DNA of 64,000 nucleotides from Novosphingobium subterraneum (GCF_000807925.1 NZ_JRVC01000004.1:1-64000); one strand, 5' to 3'. Shown: positions 1 to 8,145, counted from the stretch's first letter. Program-made: numbers and translations. Notes: generated by a model from the letters alone, not told the origin.

Positions 1-105
1 TCCGAAGGGAGAGGAGCGGGTTGGCCTTGTGCCCTCTCCTGACCTGTGGGCGGAGTGTATAACCTATATGGTTCTTTTTGTCAAGCTTGTCCGTACTGAC
101 CCAAA

Positions 106-197
106 CCGTCATCCTGGGCTTGACCCGGGATCCCGCTTCCTTGGTTCACAGGAAGCGCAGAAGAAAAGCGGGGCCCGGGTCAAGCCCGGGGCGACGG
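106..197. repeat. Imperfect palindromic intergenic repeat (REP/MITE-like)
   Basis: Two arms of about 32 bases, 106-138 and 164-197, are near-perfect reverse complements. Their core is GGGCTTGACCCGGGATCCCGC on one side and its complement on the other. A short inner stem (CTTCC at 136-140 with GGAAG at 151-155) lies between them. The whole could fold into one long hairpin downstream of the radical SAM gene. Sequences of this style are known from memory as common extragenic palindromes in sphingomonads; I could not count copies elsewhere. A smaller GGAGAGG/CCTCTCC hairpin lies at about 8-40. No gene is visible in 1-224. Confidence 0.7.
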
Positions 198-224
198 TAG
201 GTTTGGAGAATGTCTGGTGTGTGC

Positions 225-1292
225 TCAGAACAGGTCCAGCTGGCCGTTGGGGCTGGGCTTCCTGAATTGCGCGCAGTCCAGATCGATGCGGGCCTTGCCG
301 ATGCCGTGCTTGCGACAGGCGACGCGGAAGCGGGTGCGGATGAGGTCGGCCCAGATGCCATTCGGCTTCATGCGGGTGAAGAACTGCGCGTCGTTGTCCT
401 TGCCGCCGCGAACCGACTGGACGATCCCCATGACTTTCGATGCGCGATCCGGGAAGTGCGTGTCGAGCCATTCGCGGAACAGCGGGGCGACTTCGTGTGG
501 AAGGCGCAGCATGATCCAACTGGCCGACCTCACGCCACGTTCTGCGGCGGCCTCAAGGATGCCTTCCATGAACTGGTCGGTGATCGAAGGAATGACCGGG
601 GCGACCGAAACATGGGTGGGGATGCCGGCGGCAACAAGCTTTCCAAGGGCTTCCAATCGCTTGGCAGGACTGCTTGCACGCGGTTCGAGAAGGCCGGACA
701 GGCGCGGGGCGAGGCTGGTGACCGAGATGCCGACCGCGGTCAGATTGCTGCGGGCGAGTTCGGCCAGCAGGTCCAGATCATCCAGTACGCGCGCGGACTT
801 TGTGGTGATGGTGACCGGGTGGCGCAATTCGAGGCAGAGTTCGAGCACCTGGCGGGTGATGCGGTAACGGCTTTCGATCGGCTGATAGGGATCGGTATTC
901 GTGCCCATGGCAATGGGAGCGGGCATGTAGCCGGGCTTGGCCAGGGTTTCACGCAGTAGCTTTGCCGCATCGGGTTTGGCAAAGAGCTTCGTTTCGAAAT
1001 CGAGGCCGGGCGAGAGATCGTGCCAGGCGTGGGTGGGCCGAGCGTAGCAGTACACGCAGCCATGCTCGCACCCCCTGTAGGCGTTTACCGAACGATCAAA
1101 GGGGATGTCGGGCGAGCGGTTGAAGGTGAGGATCGAGCGGGAATGTTCTTCGGTGACCGTCGTGCGCAGCTTGGGACCGGGACCGTCGATATCCTCGCGA
1201 GCGTCGAGCCAGTCGCCGTCAACCTCGCGCGTGGCGAGGCCGAAGCGTGTCGGGACATTTGCGGATTGTGCGCCTCTGCCATGGACTGCCAT
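225..1292 (-). CDS. PA0069/SplB-type radical SAM protein
   Basis: The 355-residue protein has the radical SAM cluster motif C-x3-C-x2-C at C75, C79 and C82 (GCEHGCVYCYAR) and ends in GQLDLF, a tail typical of the PA0069 family. These proteins belong to the COG1533 group (spore photoproduct lyase-like) and are often called DNA repair photolyases, but no substrate is established for this family. The ATG start follows moaB by 51 bases, and a GAAC-N7-GAAC box lies 11 bases upstream. It could therefore be transcribed separately from moaB and induced by DNA damage. Family assignment is firm; a repair role is inference. Confidence 0.9.
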   Translation of the reverse strand: MAVHGRGAQSANVPTRFGLATREVDGDWLDAREDIDGPGPKLRTTVTEEHSRSILTFNRSPDIPFDRSVNAYRGCEHGCVYCYARPTHAWHDLSPGLDFETKLFAKPDAAKLLRETLAKPGYMPAPIAMGTNTDPYQPIESRYRITRQVLELCLELRHPVTITTKSARVLDDLDLLAELARSNLTAVGISVTSLAPRLSGLLEPRASSPAKRLEALGKLVAAGIPTHVSVAPVIPSITDQFMEGILEAAAERGVRSASWIMLRLPHEVAPLFREWLDTHFPDRASKVMGIVQSVRGGKDNDAQFFTRMKPNGIWADLIRTRFRVACRKHGIGKARIDLDCAQFRKPSPNGQLDLF

Positions 1293-1302
1293 GGCTGGAT
1301 TG

Positions 1303-1317
1303 GAACATAAGTGGAAC
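1303..1317 (-). promoter_or_regulatory. Putative LexA (SOS) box
   Basis: On the minus strand the sequence reads GTTCCACTTATGTTC, a perfect match to GTTC-N7-GTTC, the LexA operator known in alphaproteobacteria. It lies 11 bases before the ATG of the radical SAM gene, in an AT-rich gap of 51 bases after moaB, which is where a repressor would block a promoter for that gene. Confidence 0.6.
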
Positions 1318-1343
1318 GAAAATGCAATAGCGATTGGAAAGAC

Positions 1344-1871
1344 TTACTTTTCCAGCAGCCTCGGCATCAGTTCGACAAAGTTGCAGGGCCGGTTGCGGCT
1401 GTCGAGCTGTTCGTCGAGGATGCCGTCCCAGCCGTCCTTCACCGCGCCATTCGAGCCGGGCAGGGCGAAGATATAGGTGCCGCGCGCGACGACGGCGCAG
1501 GCGCGTGACTGAATCGTGCTGGTGCCGATGGTCTTGTAGGACAGCCAGCGGAACAGTTCGCCAAAGCCCGGGATGTCGCGCGTCTTGACGCGGTCGAGGG
1601 CTTCGGGCGTCACGTCGCGGCCGGTGAGACCGGTGCCGCCGGTGATGACGACGGCATCGACGGTGCGATCGTCGATCCAGTTGTTGAGGCGACTGGCGAT
1701 GCGGTCGGCATCGTCCTTTTCCATGGCGCGGGCAGCGAGCTTGTGGCCCTTGGCCTTGATGCGTTCGGCGAGGATATCGCCCGATGTATCCTCGGCCGGG
1801 CCGCGGGTGTCGGAAACGGTGAGCAGGGCGATGTTGATCGGCTTGAATTCGCGCGAAGTATCAATTGCCAC
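1344..1871 (-). CDS. moaB: MoaB-type molybdenum cofactor biosynthesis protein
   Basis: This 175-residue protein carries the MoCF/MoaB signature GGTGLTGRD (about residues 80-88) and the PGSNGAVKDGWD segment near the C terminus, and matches the usual length of MoaB. The family binds molybdopterin; MoaB/Mog-type proteins adenylylate it before molybdate insertion, although the exact role of MoaB varies between species. The start is GTG, preceded by GAGGA, and overlaps the end of the transglycosylase gene by 11 bases, so the two are probably translationally coupled. A molybdopterin oxidoreductase that could use the cofactor lies at 38.6 kb. Confidence 0.93.
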   Translation of the reverse strand: MAIDTSREFKPINIALLTVSDTRGPAEDTSGDILAERIKAKGHKLAARAMEKDDADRIASRLNNWIDDRTVDAVVITGGTGLTGRDVTPEALDRVKTRDIPGFGELFRWLSYKTIGTSTIQSRACAVVARGTYIFALPGSNGAVKDGWDGILDEQLDSRNRPCNFVELMPRLLEK

Positions 1872-3657
1872 GCGATGCGATCCTCACATTATCTGCGCCT
1901 GAAAGGCCGGGGAACTTGGGCCACATGCCCTGGACAAGGCCCATGCGGCTTTCCGACGGGCCGCCGGCCTGCTTTTCGTACATCCAGTAATTGCGCATGA
2001 CGATGGAAACGTAGCCGCGCGTTTCCCAGTAGGGGATCGATTCCATCCACAGCAGCGGATCGCTGCCGCCGCGGATTTCCGTGTTCCAGCGGCTGATCGG
2101 CAGGGGGCCGGCATTGTAGGCGGCCATGACCTTGGGCAGGAGGCCCTGCGTCGCATCGGAATCGCGCAACTGCTGGAGGTACTGCTGGCCGAAGGCAAGG
2201 TTGACGTCAGGCAGGTCGAGCTGGCGATCGCGCCCGGCCATTGCCGGCTCTACGCGGGCCATGTCCTTGGCCGTGCCGGGGCGGACCTGCATCAGACCCT
2301 TGGCCCCGGCCGGGCTGGTGACGGCCGTGCGGAAGTTCGATTCCTGCAGCGAATGGGCAAAGAGCAGCGCGGGATCGACCTTCCAGCCCGTGGCCGGCGT
2401 CCACTTCGGCGCAGGGAAGCGCGCGGATTCATCGGGACGGGCCCCTGCCGGGGCATTGTAGGCCATCCACAGCTGGGTGGAGGGGAGGCCCAGATCGCGG
2501 GCAAGGCGCGAGAGCGGGGCATATTGCCCGGGCGCGCCGATGCGGGCCTGATGGCGCAGGACTTCGTCGGCAAGGCCGTCTTCGCCGATTTCGGCAAGCT
2601 GCACGGCGGTGCGGATGTTCGGAACGTCGCGAAGCTGCTGCCAGTCATTCTGCGAGAAGTCCGGCGCCACCGGCGGCGTGCTTTCGCGCATGCCCAGCGC
2701 TTCGGACGCCATCATGCCGTAGAGCGTTTCGCGGAAGCGGGCGGCGTTGCGCAGCGAGGCCGAGACCTTTTCCGGCTTGCGGCAGCGCAGCCAGGCGCGG
2801 CTGGCCCAGTAGTGTGCGGCGGACGCCAGTTCGTCGTTCTGGGCTGATCCTGCGGTCTTTTCAAAGGCGTCGGCGGCGGCGAGGCAGTCGCTCAGGCGCC
2901 AGCTGGCAAGGCCTGCGGTCCAGTAGGCTTCCGCGACCCACGGGCCGGTGCCTTCGGCGGCGGTGAGCGAAAGAGCGCGGGCGGTGGCGTCGTCGTTCTC
3001 GATATAGAAGGCCCAGCCGACCTTCTGCCGCCATTCGGCGCGAGCAGCGGGCGAGAGCGTGGCATCGACCCCATCGAGCAGGACGCGGGCACCGACGGGA
3101 TCGTCAAACTTGATGCGGTCCTGAATCGCGGCGGCGACGCCGGCCGGCATCGTACCGTCATCGATCGGGCGCGGCTTGATGCGCTTGGAAACGGTGGGAA
3201 GGCTGACAAGACGCTGTGCCTGCGGCAGGGCGGGCATGTCGGTGGCGCCGCGCTTCAGGGCGAGGCGACCGAGCTGCTCCGCCCACGGCAAGTCCGGAGC
3301 CTTGGCCAGCACTTCAGTGATCGGTGCGAGCTCTGCCTTGGGCGAGGTTGCGGCCAGCATGTACTGGGCGCGGGCTACCGTATGGAGAGGCCCATCGGTC
3401 CGCTGGGCGAACAGCGTCTGCACCTGCGTCCAATCCTCGCGCTCGATCGCGGAGAACAGGCTCTTGTAATAGGAGCGATCGTCGGCGCTCAGCAGCGAGG
3501 GGACGGCGGTGCGATCGGCGCGGCCACGGAAATAGTCGACCGCGGCGCTGTTGGCGTGAGCCGGGACAGCCGAAAGCCCAAGCGACGAGGCCGCGAGCGC
3601 GAGCAGCGTGAACGTCTTGGCGCGAGCCAGCTTCAAATCGTTTCGGTCCCCGTCCAT
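1861..3657 (-). CDS. Soluble lytic murein transglycosylase (SLT family)
   Basis: A periplasmic enzyme that would cleave peptidoglycan glycan strands to 1,6-anhydromuropeptides. The ATG at 3657 gives a clear signal peptide (LLALAASSLGLSAVPAHA) and a 598-residue protein. A long helical superhelix-like region is followed by the SLT domain at about residues 425-560, with the catalytic glutamate in SLQESNF (about E439), the GLMQV motif, and AYNAGP. It overlaps the upstream glycosylase-like gene by 25 bases and the downstream moaB by 11, so the three form a tight operon. An in-frame upstream start would lie deep in the neighbour and precede the signal peptide, so I reject it. Confidence 0.93.
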   Translation of the reverse strand: MDGDRNDLKLARAKTFTLLALAASSLGLSAVPAHANSAAVDYFRGRADRTAVPSLLSADDRSYYKSLFSAIEREDWTQVQTLFAQRTDGPLHTVARAQYMLAATSPKAELAPITEVLAKAPDLPWAEQLGRLALKRGATDMPALPQAQRLVSLPTVSKRIKPRPIDDGTMPAGVAAAIQDRIKFDDPVGARVLLDGVDATLSPAARAEWRQKVGWAFYIENDDATARALSLTAAEGTGPWVAEAYWTAGLASWRLSDCLAAADAFEKTAGSAQNDELASAAHYWASRAWLRCRKPEKVSASLRNAARFRETLYGMMASEALGMRESTPPVAPDFSQNDWQQLRDVPNIRTAVQLAEIGEDGLADEVLRHQARIGAPGQYAPLSRLARDLGLPSTQLWMAYNAPAGARPDESARFPAPKWTPATGWKVDPALLFAHSLQESNFRTAVTSPAGAKGLMQVRPGTAKDMARVEPAMAGRDRQLDLPDVNLAFGQQYLQQLRDSDATQGLLPKVMAAYNAGPLPISRWNTEIRGGSDPLLWMESIPYWETRGYVSIVMRNYWMYEKQAGGPSESRMGLVQGMWPKFPGLSGADNVRIASRGN

Positions 3658-4412
3658 TCGAGCCAGCGGCTCCACAGACCTGCCTTGAGGGCAGGGCGCT
3701 GCAGCATGGCTTCGAGATCCCACGCCGGCAGCGCGGGAAGTGGTGGCCCTTCTTGATTAATTGCCCGTAAACTTTGAGCCAAATTCGGCGGGTCGTTGCC
3801 GAGAAGCGCCGAAATGCCTGATGCGCCCAGGATCAGCAGTCGTTTCGGAGCGGCAAGAGTGATGTGGTGGAGGAGAACTTCGCCGAGGCCCGACTCCTTG
3901 TGGAGGTGCCAATCGGGCATCGGCACGTGGGCTGGAAGGGCAGAGGCGATGTAGGTTCGGGACCGGTCAAGGCCAAACGCGGCCAGCATGGCATCGAGCA
4001 ATCGGCCTGCACGCCCGGAGAGAAGGGTATCGCCATCGTCTGCCGAGGGCATCGGCACCAGGATCATCAGGTCCGCACCTTGCGCGCCGACCGGAGGCAG
4101 GCGATGCAACCCGGCGGGCGCGAGGGCGGGTTCGGCCAACCACCAAGGGGCGAAGGCTTCAAAGGTCTGCGGCCAATCAGCCTTGGCGCTAACCTTGGCC
4201 ACCTTGGGCGAATCATCGCGCTCTGCCGTGAGTTCGCGCAGCGGCTTCATCGGGGCCGGTGGTGCAGCTTCCCTTGGCTTGCGCGCTTCGGACAGCCAGT
4301 CTTGAGCATCGTCAACGAAGGCATGGTCTACGCCCGCATCGCGCCACCAATCGAGCGCGGCCGTAACGGCATCGCGCCACTGATGATTTTCTGCGTTAGC
4401 GATATCGGGCAA
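3633..4412 (-). CDS. Uracil-DNA glycosylase-like protein without Fe-S cysteines
   Basis: The C-terminal half resembles the uracil-DNA glycosylase superfamily of families 4/5: LLSGRAGRLLDAMLAAFGL matches the GRAGxLLD motif, RTYIASALP matches the strand that usually reads YITNVVK, and LLILGASGISALLG matches the last Rossmann element. The cysteines that hold the 4Fe-4S cluster in family 4 are absent, so catalytic activity is uncertain. I chose the TTG start at 4412 because AAGGAAAG lies at proper spacing before it; an in-frame TTG at 4487 has no such site. About 259 residues. It is divergent from ETF-QO and is the first gene of the transglycosylase-moaB operon. Confidence 0.7.
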   Translation of the reverse strand: MPDIANAENHQWRDAVTAALDWWRDAGVDHAFVDDAQDWLSEARKPREAAPPAPMKPLRELTAERDDSPKVAKVSAKADWPQTFEAFAPWWLAEPALAPAGLHRLPPVGAQGADLMILVPMPSADDGDTLLSGRAGRLLDAMLAAFGLDRSRTYIASALPAHVPMPDWHLHKESGLGEVLLHHITLAAPKRLLILGASGISALLGNDPPNLAQSLRAINQEGPPLPALPAWDLEAMLQRPALKAGLWSRWLEWTGTETI

Positions 4413-4522
4413 CCTGTCTTTCCTTCCAGTCCAATTTGCGGTCTTGACCTTGCCTGTGCCCTCTTTCAAGGCACATTCGAAATTCAATCGTGCGTTTAGC
4501 AGCAGTCGGGAGATATCGGGGC

Positions 4523-6172
4523 ATGAGCGAACGGGAATCGATGCCGTATGACGTCGTCATCGTTGGCGGAGGGCCTGCGGGCCTGGCTGCTTCGATCCGG
4601 CTTAAGCAGGTGAACCCGGAAATTTCGGTCTGCATCCTGGAAAAGGGTTCGGAAATCGGCGCGCACATCCTTTCGGGCGCGGTGGTAGACCCGAAAGCGC
4701 TCGACGAACTGCTTCCGCAATGGCGCGAACAGGGCTGCCCGATGGCCGAAGTGCCGGTGACCGACAATTGGCACTGGGTGCTGTCGAAGAAGGGCAAGGT
4801 CTCGATCCCGCACTGGCCGATGCCGCCGTTCATGTCGAACGATGGCAATTATACCGGCAGCCTTGGCAACCTGTGCCGCTGGCTTTCGGAACAGGCGATG
4901 GAACTGGGCGTCGAGATCTTCCCCGGCTTCCCCGCGGCGGAGATCCTGTTCGACGAGAATGGCGCGGTCATGGGCGTCGCGACCGGCGACATGGGCATTG
5001 CCAAGGACGGTTCGAAGAAGCCCGATTATCAGCCGGGCATGGAACTGCACGCCAAGTACACGCTGTTTGCCGAAGGCGCGCGCGGGCACCTGACCAAGCG
5101 GCTCAAGGCGCATTTCGACCTCGAGCGCGATTGCGAGCCGCAGGTCTATGGCATCGGCATCAAGGAGCTCTGGGACATCGATCCCGAGAAGCACGTTCCG
5201 GGCCGGGTGATCCACACGCAGGGCTGGCCGCTTTCGGAATCGAATTCGTGGGGCGGCGGGTTCCTCTACCACCAGGCCAACAACCAGGTGGCATTGGGCT
5301 TCGTTACCGCGCTCGATTACGCCAATCCCTATGTCTATCCGTTCGAGGAATTCCAGCGCTGGAAGCAGCACCCGGAAATCCGCGCGATCCTGGAAGGCGG
5401 ACGCCGCGTGTCGTACGGCGCGCGTGCGATCAATGAAGGCGGCTGGCAATCGGTGCCGCGCCTGTCGTTCCCGGGTGGCGCGCTGATCGGCTGCTCGGCC
5501 GGCTTCGTCAACGTGCCGCGCATCAAGGGCAGCCACACCGCGATGAAGAGCGGGATGCTGGCCGCGGAGTCCATCGCGGCGGCGATGGCAGCTGGGCGCG
5601 AGAAGGACGACATGGTCGAGTACGATGCGGCCGTGCGCGAAAGCTGGATCGCCAAGGAGTTGAAGAAGGTCCAGAACGCGCAGCCGCTGGTGGCCAAGTT
5701 CGGCGGTGAGCTGGGCACGGTGCTGGCTGGCGCGGACATGTGGCTGCGCACGATCGGCGGCTTTGGCATCTGGAAGCCGATGAAGCACCACCGCGACAGC
5801 GAGGCGACGCAGCGCGCCGACCTGTACAAGCCGATCGCGTACCCCAAGCCTGATGGCGTCATCACCTTCGACCGCCTGACCAGCGTCTCGTTCTCGTACA
5901 CCAATCACGAGGAAGACCAGCCGAGCCACCTCGTGCTGAAAGACCCGACGGTGCCGACGCGGATCAACCTGCCGCTCTATGCGGGCCCCGAGCAGCGCTA
6001 CTGCCCGGCGGGCGTCTATGAGTACGTCGGCGTGGAGGAAGGCAACCCGCGCCTGCAGATCAACGCCCAGAACTGCGTCCACTGCAAGACTTGCGACATC
6101 AAGGACATGACCCAGAACATCGAATGGGTCACGCCTGAGGGCGGCGGCGGGCCGAACTATCCGAATATGTGA
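4523..6172 (+). CDS. Electron transfer flavoprotein-ubiquinone oxidoreductase
   Basis: A membrane-associated enzyme that passes electrons from ETF, reduced by acyl-CoA and other dehydrogenases, to ubiquinone. The protein of 549 residues opens with the FAD-binding VVIVGGGPAGLAASIRL. It ends with the 4Fe-4S ferredoxin-like region CPAGVYEY and NCVHCKTCDIKD, which supplies the cluster cysteines, and has the usual family ending PNYPNM. The ATG at 4523 follows GGGAGA at good spacing. It is divergently transcribed from the glycosylase-like gene, so the promoters of both must lie in 4413-4522. A GC-rich hairpin follows the stop codon. Confidence 0.96.
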   Translation: MSERESMPYDVVIVGGGPAGLAASIRLKQVNPEISVCILEKGSEIGAHILSGAVVDPKALDELLPQWREQGCPMAEVPVTDNWHWVLSKKGKVSIPHWPMPPFMSNDGNYTGSLGNLCRWLSEQAMELGVEIFPGFPAAEILFDENGAVMGVATGDMGIAKDGSKKPDYQPGMELHAKYTLFAEGARGHLTKRLKAHFDLERDCEPQVYGIGIKELWDIDPEKHVPGRVIHTQGWPLSESNSWGGGFLYHQANNQVALGFVTALDYANPYVYPFEEFQRWKQHPEIRAILEGGRRVSYGARAINEGGWQSVPRLSFPGGALIGCSAGFVNVPRIKGSHTAMKSGMLAAESIAAAMAAGREKDDMVEYDAAVRESWIAKELKKVQNAQPLVAKFGGELGTVLAGADMWLRTIGGFGIWKPMKHHRDSEATQRADLYKPIAYPKPDGVITFDRLTSVSFSYTNHEEDQPSHLVLKDPTVPTRINLPLYAGPEQRYCPAGVYEYVGVEEGNPRLQINAQNCVHCKTCDIKDMTQNIEWVTPEGGGGPNYPNM

Positions 6173-6181
6173 GGTTGAGTT

Positions 6182-6200
6182 CCTCCCCGGCACGGGGAGG
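6182..6200 (+). terminator. Hairpin after ETF-QO
   Basis: CCTCCCCG and CGGGGAGG form an 8-bp perfect stem with a 3-base loop, 9 bases after the ETF-QO stop. No T-run follows, so it may only stabilise the 3' end of the transcript. Confidence 0.5.
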
Positions 6201-6288
6201 GCACACTCACTCTGGTCAGCATACATGAAGTCATGAGCTTGCGAACATCGCATCGACATTGGTAAACCGAGGCTGGAGGCGCCTGTTT

Positions 6289-6396
6289 ATGGCCTACTCG
6301 CTGTTGGTGATGCTGTTTTCAGCTGCGCTTGCTTGGATGCTTGATTTGTATAGCAGGATGCTTGGGGAAATGTCCGCCCTTCGAAGACTGACTTGA
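6289..6396 (+). CDS. Possible 35-residue membrane microprotein
   Basis: An ATG-initiated ORF encodes about 35 residues, one hydrophobic stretch (SLLVMLFSAALAWMLDLY) and a short basic tail. AGGCGCCTG precedes the ATG, with GGAGGC about 11 bases upstream. Its TGA stop overlaps the TTG that begins the next small ORF. The 457-base gap between ETF-QO and ispE is more AT-rich than its surroundings. I cannot name a family. It may be a real coupled leader peptide or microprotein, or a chance ORF. Confidence 0.3.
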   Translation: MAYSLLVMLFSAALAWMLDLYSRMLGEMSALRRLT

Positions 6397-6632
6397 AGCA
6401 TGTCTCGACGGCAAGCCCGGTGACCAAGCTTTCATTGAAATATCGAACCGCCTCGAGATGGGGAGGTATCGTTGGTTTCTGGTCAATTTTTATTTCAGTT
6501 TGGCTTTTTGGATCCACAATGAACTTCTGGGGGTGGTTGAGCTTGGGACTCCTCGGGGCGGTTTCCGTTGTAGCGGCAGTTTTTTCGCATTGGTGGCTTA
6601 TCTCTTGCCGCACCCTTAGGCCAAAGAGATGA
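6393..6632 (+). CDS. Possible 79-residue two-helix membrane protein
   Basis: The ORF starts at TTG (6393), overlapping the stop of the preceding mini-ORF, and its TGA overlaps the ATG of ispE (ATGA). A GTG start at 6420 is also possible. It encodes two hydrophobic segments (GGIVGFWSIFISVWLFG and LGLLGAVSVVAAVFSHWWLI) with basic ends, the layout of a small inner-membrane protein. I recognise no family. The two end-to-start overlaps argue for translation, but AT-rich codon use unlike the neighbours and the weak start argue for caution. Confidence 0.4.
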   Translation: MKHVSTASPVTKLSLKYRTASRWGGIVGFWSIFISVWLFGSTMNFWGWLSLGLLGAVSVVAAVFSHWWLISCRTLRPKR

Positions 6633-7426
6633 AAGAAACCGCTTACGCCAAGATCAACCTTGCGCTGCATGTGCGGCGGCGCAGGGAGGATGGGTATCAT
6701 GAGCTTGAGACGCTGTTTGCCTTCGTGGATGCGGGGGATGTGCTGAGCGCTTCGTCTGCGCAGGCGGATTCGCTGCGCGTTGTCGGCGAGTTTGGCGGGG
6801 CGCTGGACGATCCGTTCGGCAATATCGTGGCCAAAGCCTTGCAATCGCTGCCGCATGGGCCGGGCTGGGCGGTGACGCTGGAGAAGAATCTGCCGGTGGC
6901 GGCCGGGCTGGGTGGCGGATCAGCCGATGCCGGGGCGATATTCCGGATGGTTCGGGACAGCCATGGTTTGCCGGAGGACTGGCATGCGCGAGCGGCGAAG
7001 CTGGGGGCGGACGTGCCGGCTTGCGTCGAGAGCGTGGCGTGCATCGGACGCGGAACCGGAACCGAACTGGAGCCGATCGCCAACGATCTGGCGGGGACGC
7101 CTGTGCTGCTGGTCAACCCTCGCATTCCGCTGGCGACCGGGCCGGTGTTCAAGGCTTGGGATGGCGTTGATCGCGGGCAGATGGAAGGTGACAACCTCAG
7201 GGAAATGGCGCTTGCGGGCCGCAATGATCTGGAAGCTCCGGCACTGACGCTCGTGTCAGAAATTGGCGATGTGCTGAGAGCCTTGGAGCAGACGGGCGCG
7301 TGGTTGACGCGTATGTCAGGATCAGGCGCGACGTGCTTCGCGCTCTATGATAGGCCTGAGCTGCGCGATGCCGCCAAGGTGGCTATGCCGGCGGGGTGGT
7401 GGACCTTGGCGGGGGCCCTGCGATGA
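6629..7426 (+). CDS. ispE: 4-diphosphocytidyl-2-C-methyl-D-erythritol kinase
   Basis: IspE phosphorylates CDP-methylerythritol in the non-mevalonate (MEP) route, which supplies the precursors for ubiquinone and for the carotenoids made from the crt genes at 40-44 kb. The 265-residue protein has the N-terminal YAKINLALHV motif, DGYHELETLF, and the GHMP-kinase ATP loop LPVAAGLGGGSADAGA at residues 89-104. It ends within the start of the next gene (ATGA overlap at 7423-7426), so the two are probably co-translated. Confidence 0.95.
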   Translation: MKETAYAKINLALHVRRRREDGYHELETLFAFVDAGDVLSASSAQADSLRVVGEFGGALDDPFGNIVAKALQSLPHGPGWAVTLEKNLPVAAGLGGGSADAGAIFRMVRDSHGLPEDWHARAAKLGADVPACVESVACIGRGTGTELEPIANDLAGTPVLLVNPRIPLATGPVFKAWDGVDRGQMEGDNLREMALAGRNDLEAPALTLVSEIGDVLRALEQTGAWLTRMSGSGATCFALYDRPELRDAAKVAMPAGWWTLAGALR

Positions 7427-8145
7427 GCGAGGCCTTTGCGATCCTTGGTCAGCCGCGCTTCGGGGGCATTCTGGTGGTGTCGGACCATGCTTCCAACCGC
7501 GTGCCCGATGACATCGACCTTGGCATCGCTCCCGAACTGCTGGACCAGCACATCGCGGTCGACATCGGCGTGGCCGAAGTGGGGGCGCTGATGGCGCAAC
7601 GTCCCGGCATTGCGGCGTTTCAGGGTGGGGTGAGCCGTCTGGTCTGCGATTTCAACCGTGAAGAGCATCTGCCGACCGTGGTGCCGATTGCCAGCGATGG
7701 CCATGCGATCCCCGGCAACGCGCTCGATCATGCAGGCCATGAAGCGCGGCTGGCGCGGTTCTTCCGGCCCTATCACGATGCGCTGGCCGACCTTCTGGCC
7801 GATGTGCCGCAAGCGCTGATCCTGTCCTTGCACAGCTTCACGCCGCAACTCGCCTCGAGCGATGAGCCTCGGCCCTGGCACGTGGGCGTGCTCTACAACG
7901 AGGATGATCGCGCAGCGCGGATCGCCATTCCAATGCTTGAGGCCGAGGGGCTCTGCGTCGGGGATCAGCTGCCCTATTCGGGCAGGCTGCTTAATGCGAC
8001 GATGAACCGCCATGCCGAGGCGGATGGAAGGCCCTACCTGGGCATAGAGGTGCGGCAAGACCTGATCAGCGATGCTAAGGGCCAAGCTGAATGGGCCGAG
8101 CGGCTGGCGCGGATTGCCAATCAGGTTGCGGTCGCAATCAGTTAG
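7423..8145 (+). CDS. N-formylglutamate amidohydrolase family protein
   Basis: The protein of 240 residues belongs to the FGase family that hydrolyses N-formyl-L-glutamate, last step of one histidine degradation route. Family features are VVSDHASNRVP near the N terminus, CDFNREEH, and LSLHSFTP (about residues 137-144). The ATG overlaps the ispE stop. No other hut gene is nearby, so the true substrate may be another N-acyl amino acid. Stand-alone members of this family are frequent in alphaproteobacteria; function here is by family only. Confidence 0.85.
   Translation: MSEAFAILGQPRFGGILVVSDHASNRVPDDIDLGIAPELLDQHIAVDIGVAEVGALMAQRPGIAAFQGGVSRLVCDFNREEHLPTVVPIASDGHAIPGNALDHAGHEARLARFFRPYHDALADLLADVPQALILSLHSFTPQLASSDEPRPWHVGVLYNEDDRAARIAIPMLEAEGLCVGDQLPYSGRLLNATMNRHAEADGRPYLGIEVRQDLISDAKGQAEWAERLARIANQVAVAIS

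Noticed and set aside
29-265. 78-residue ORF at the window start
   Set aside because: It runs through the palindromic repeat and has no ribosome site.
4496-6259. 587-residue minus-strand ORF opposite ETF-QO
   Set aside because: It is the complement of a clear flavoprotein gene, with no motif of its own.
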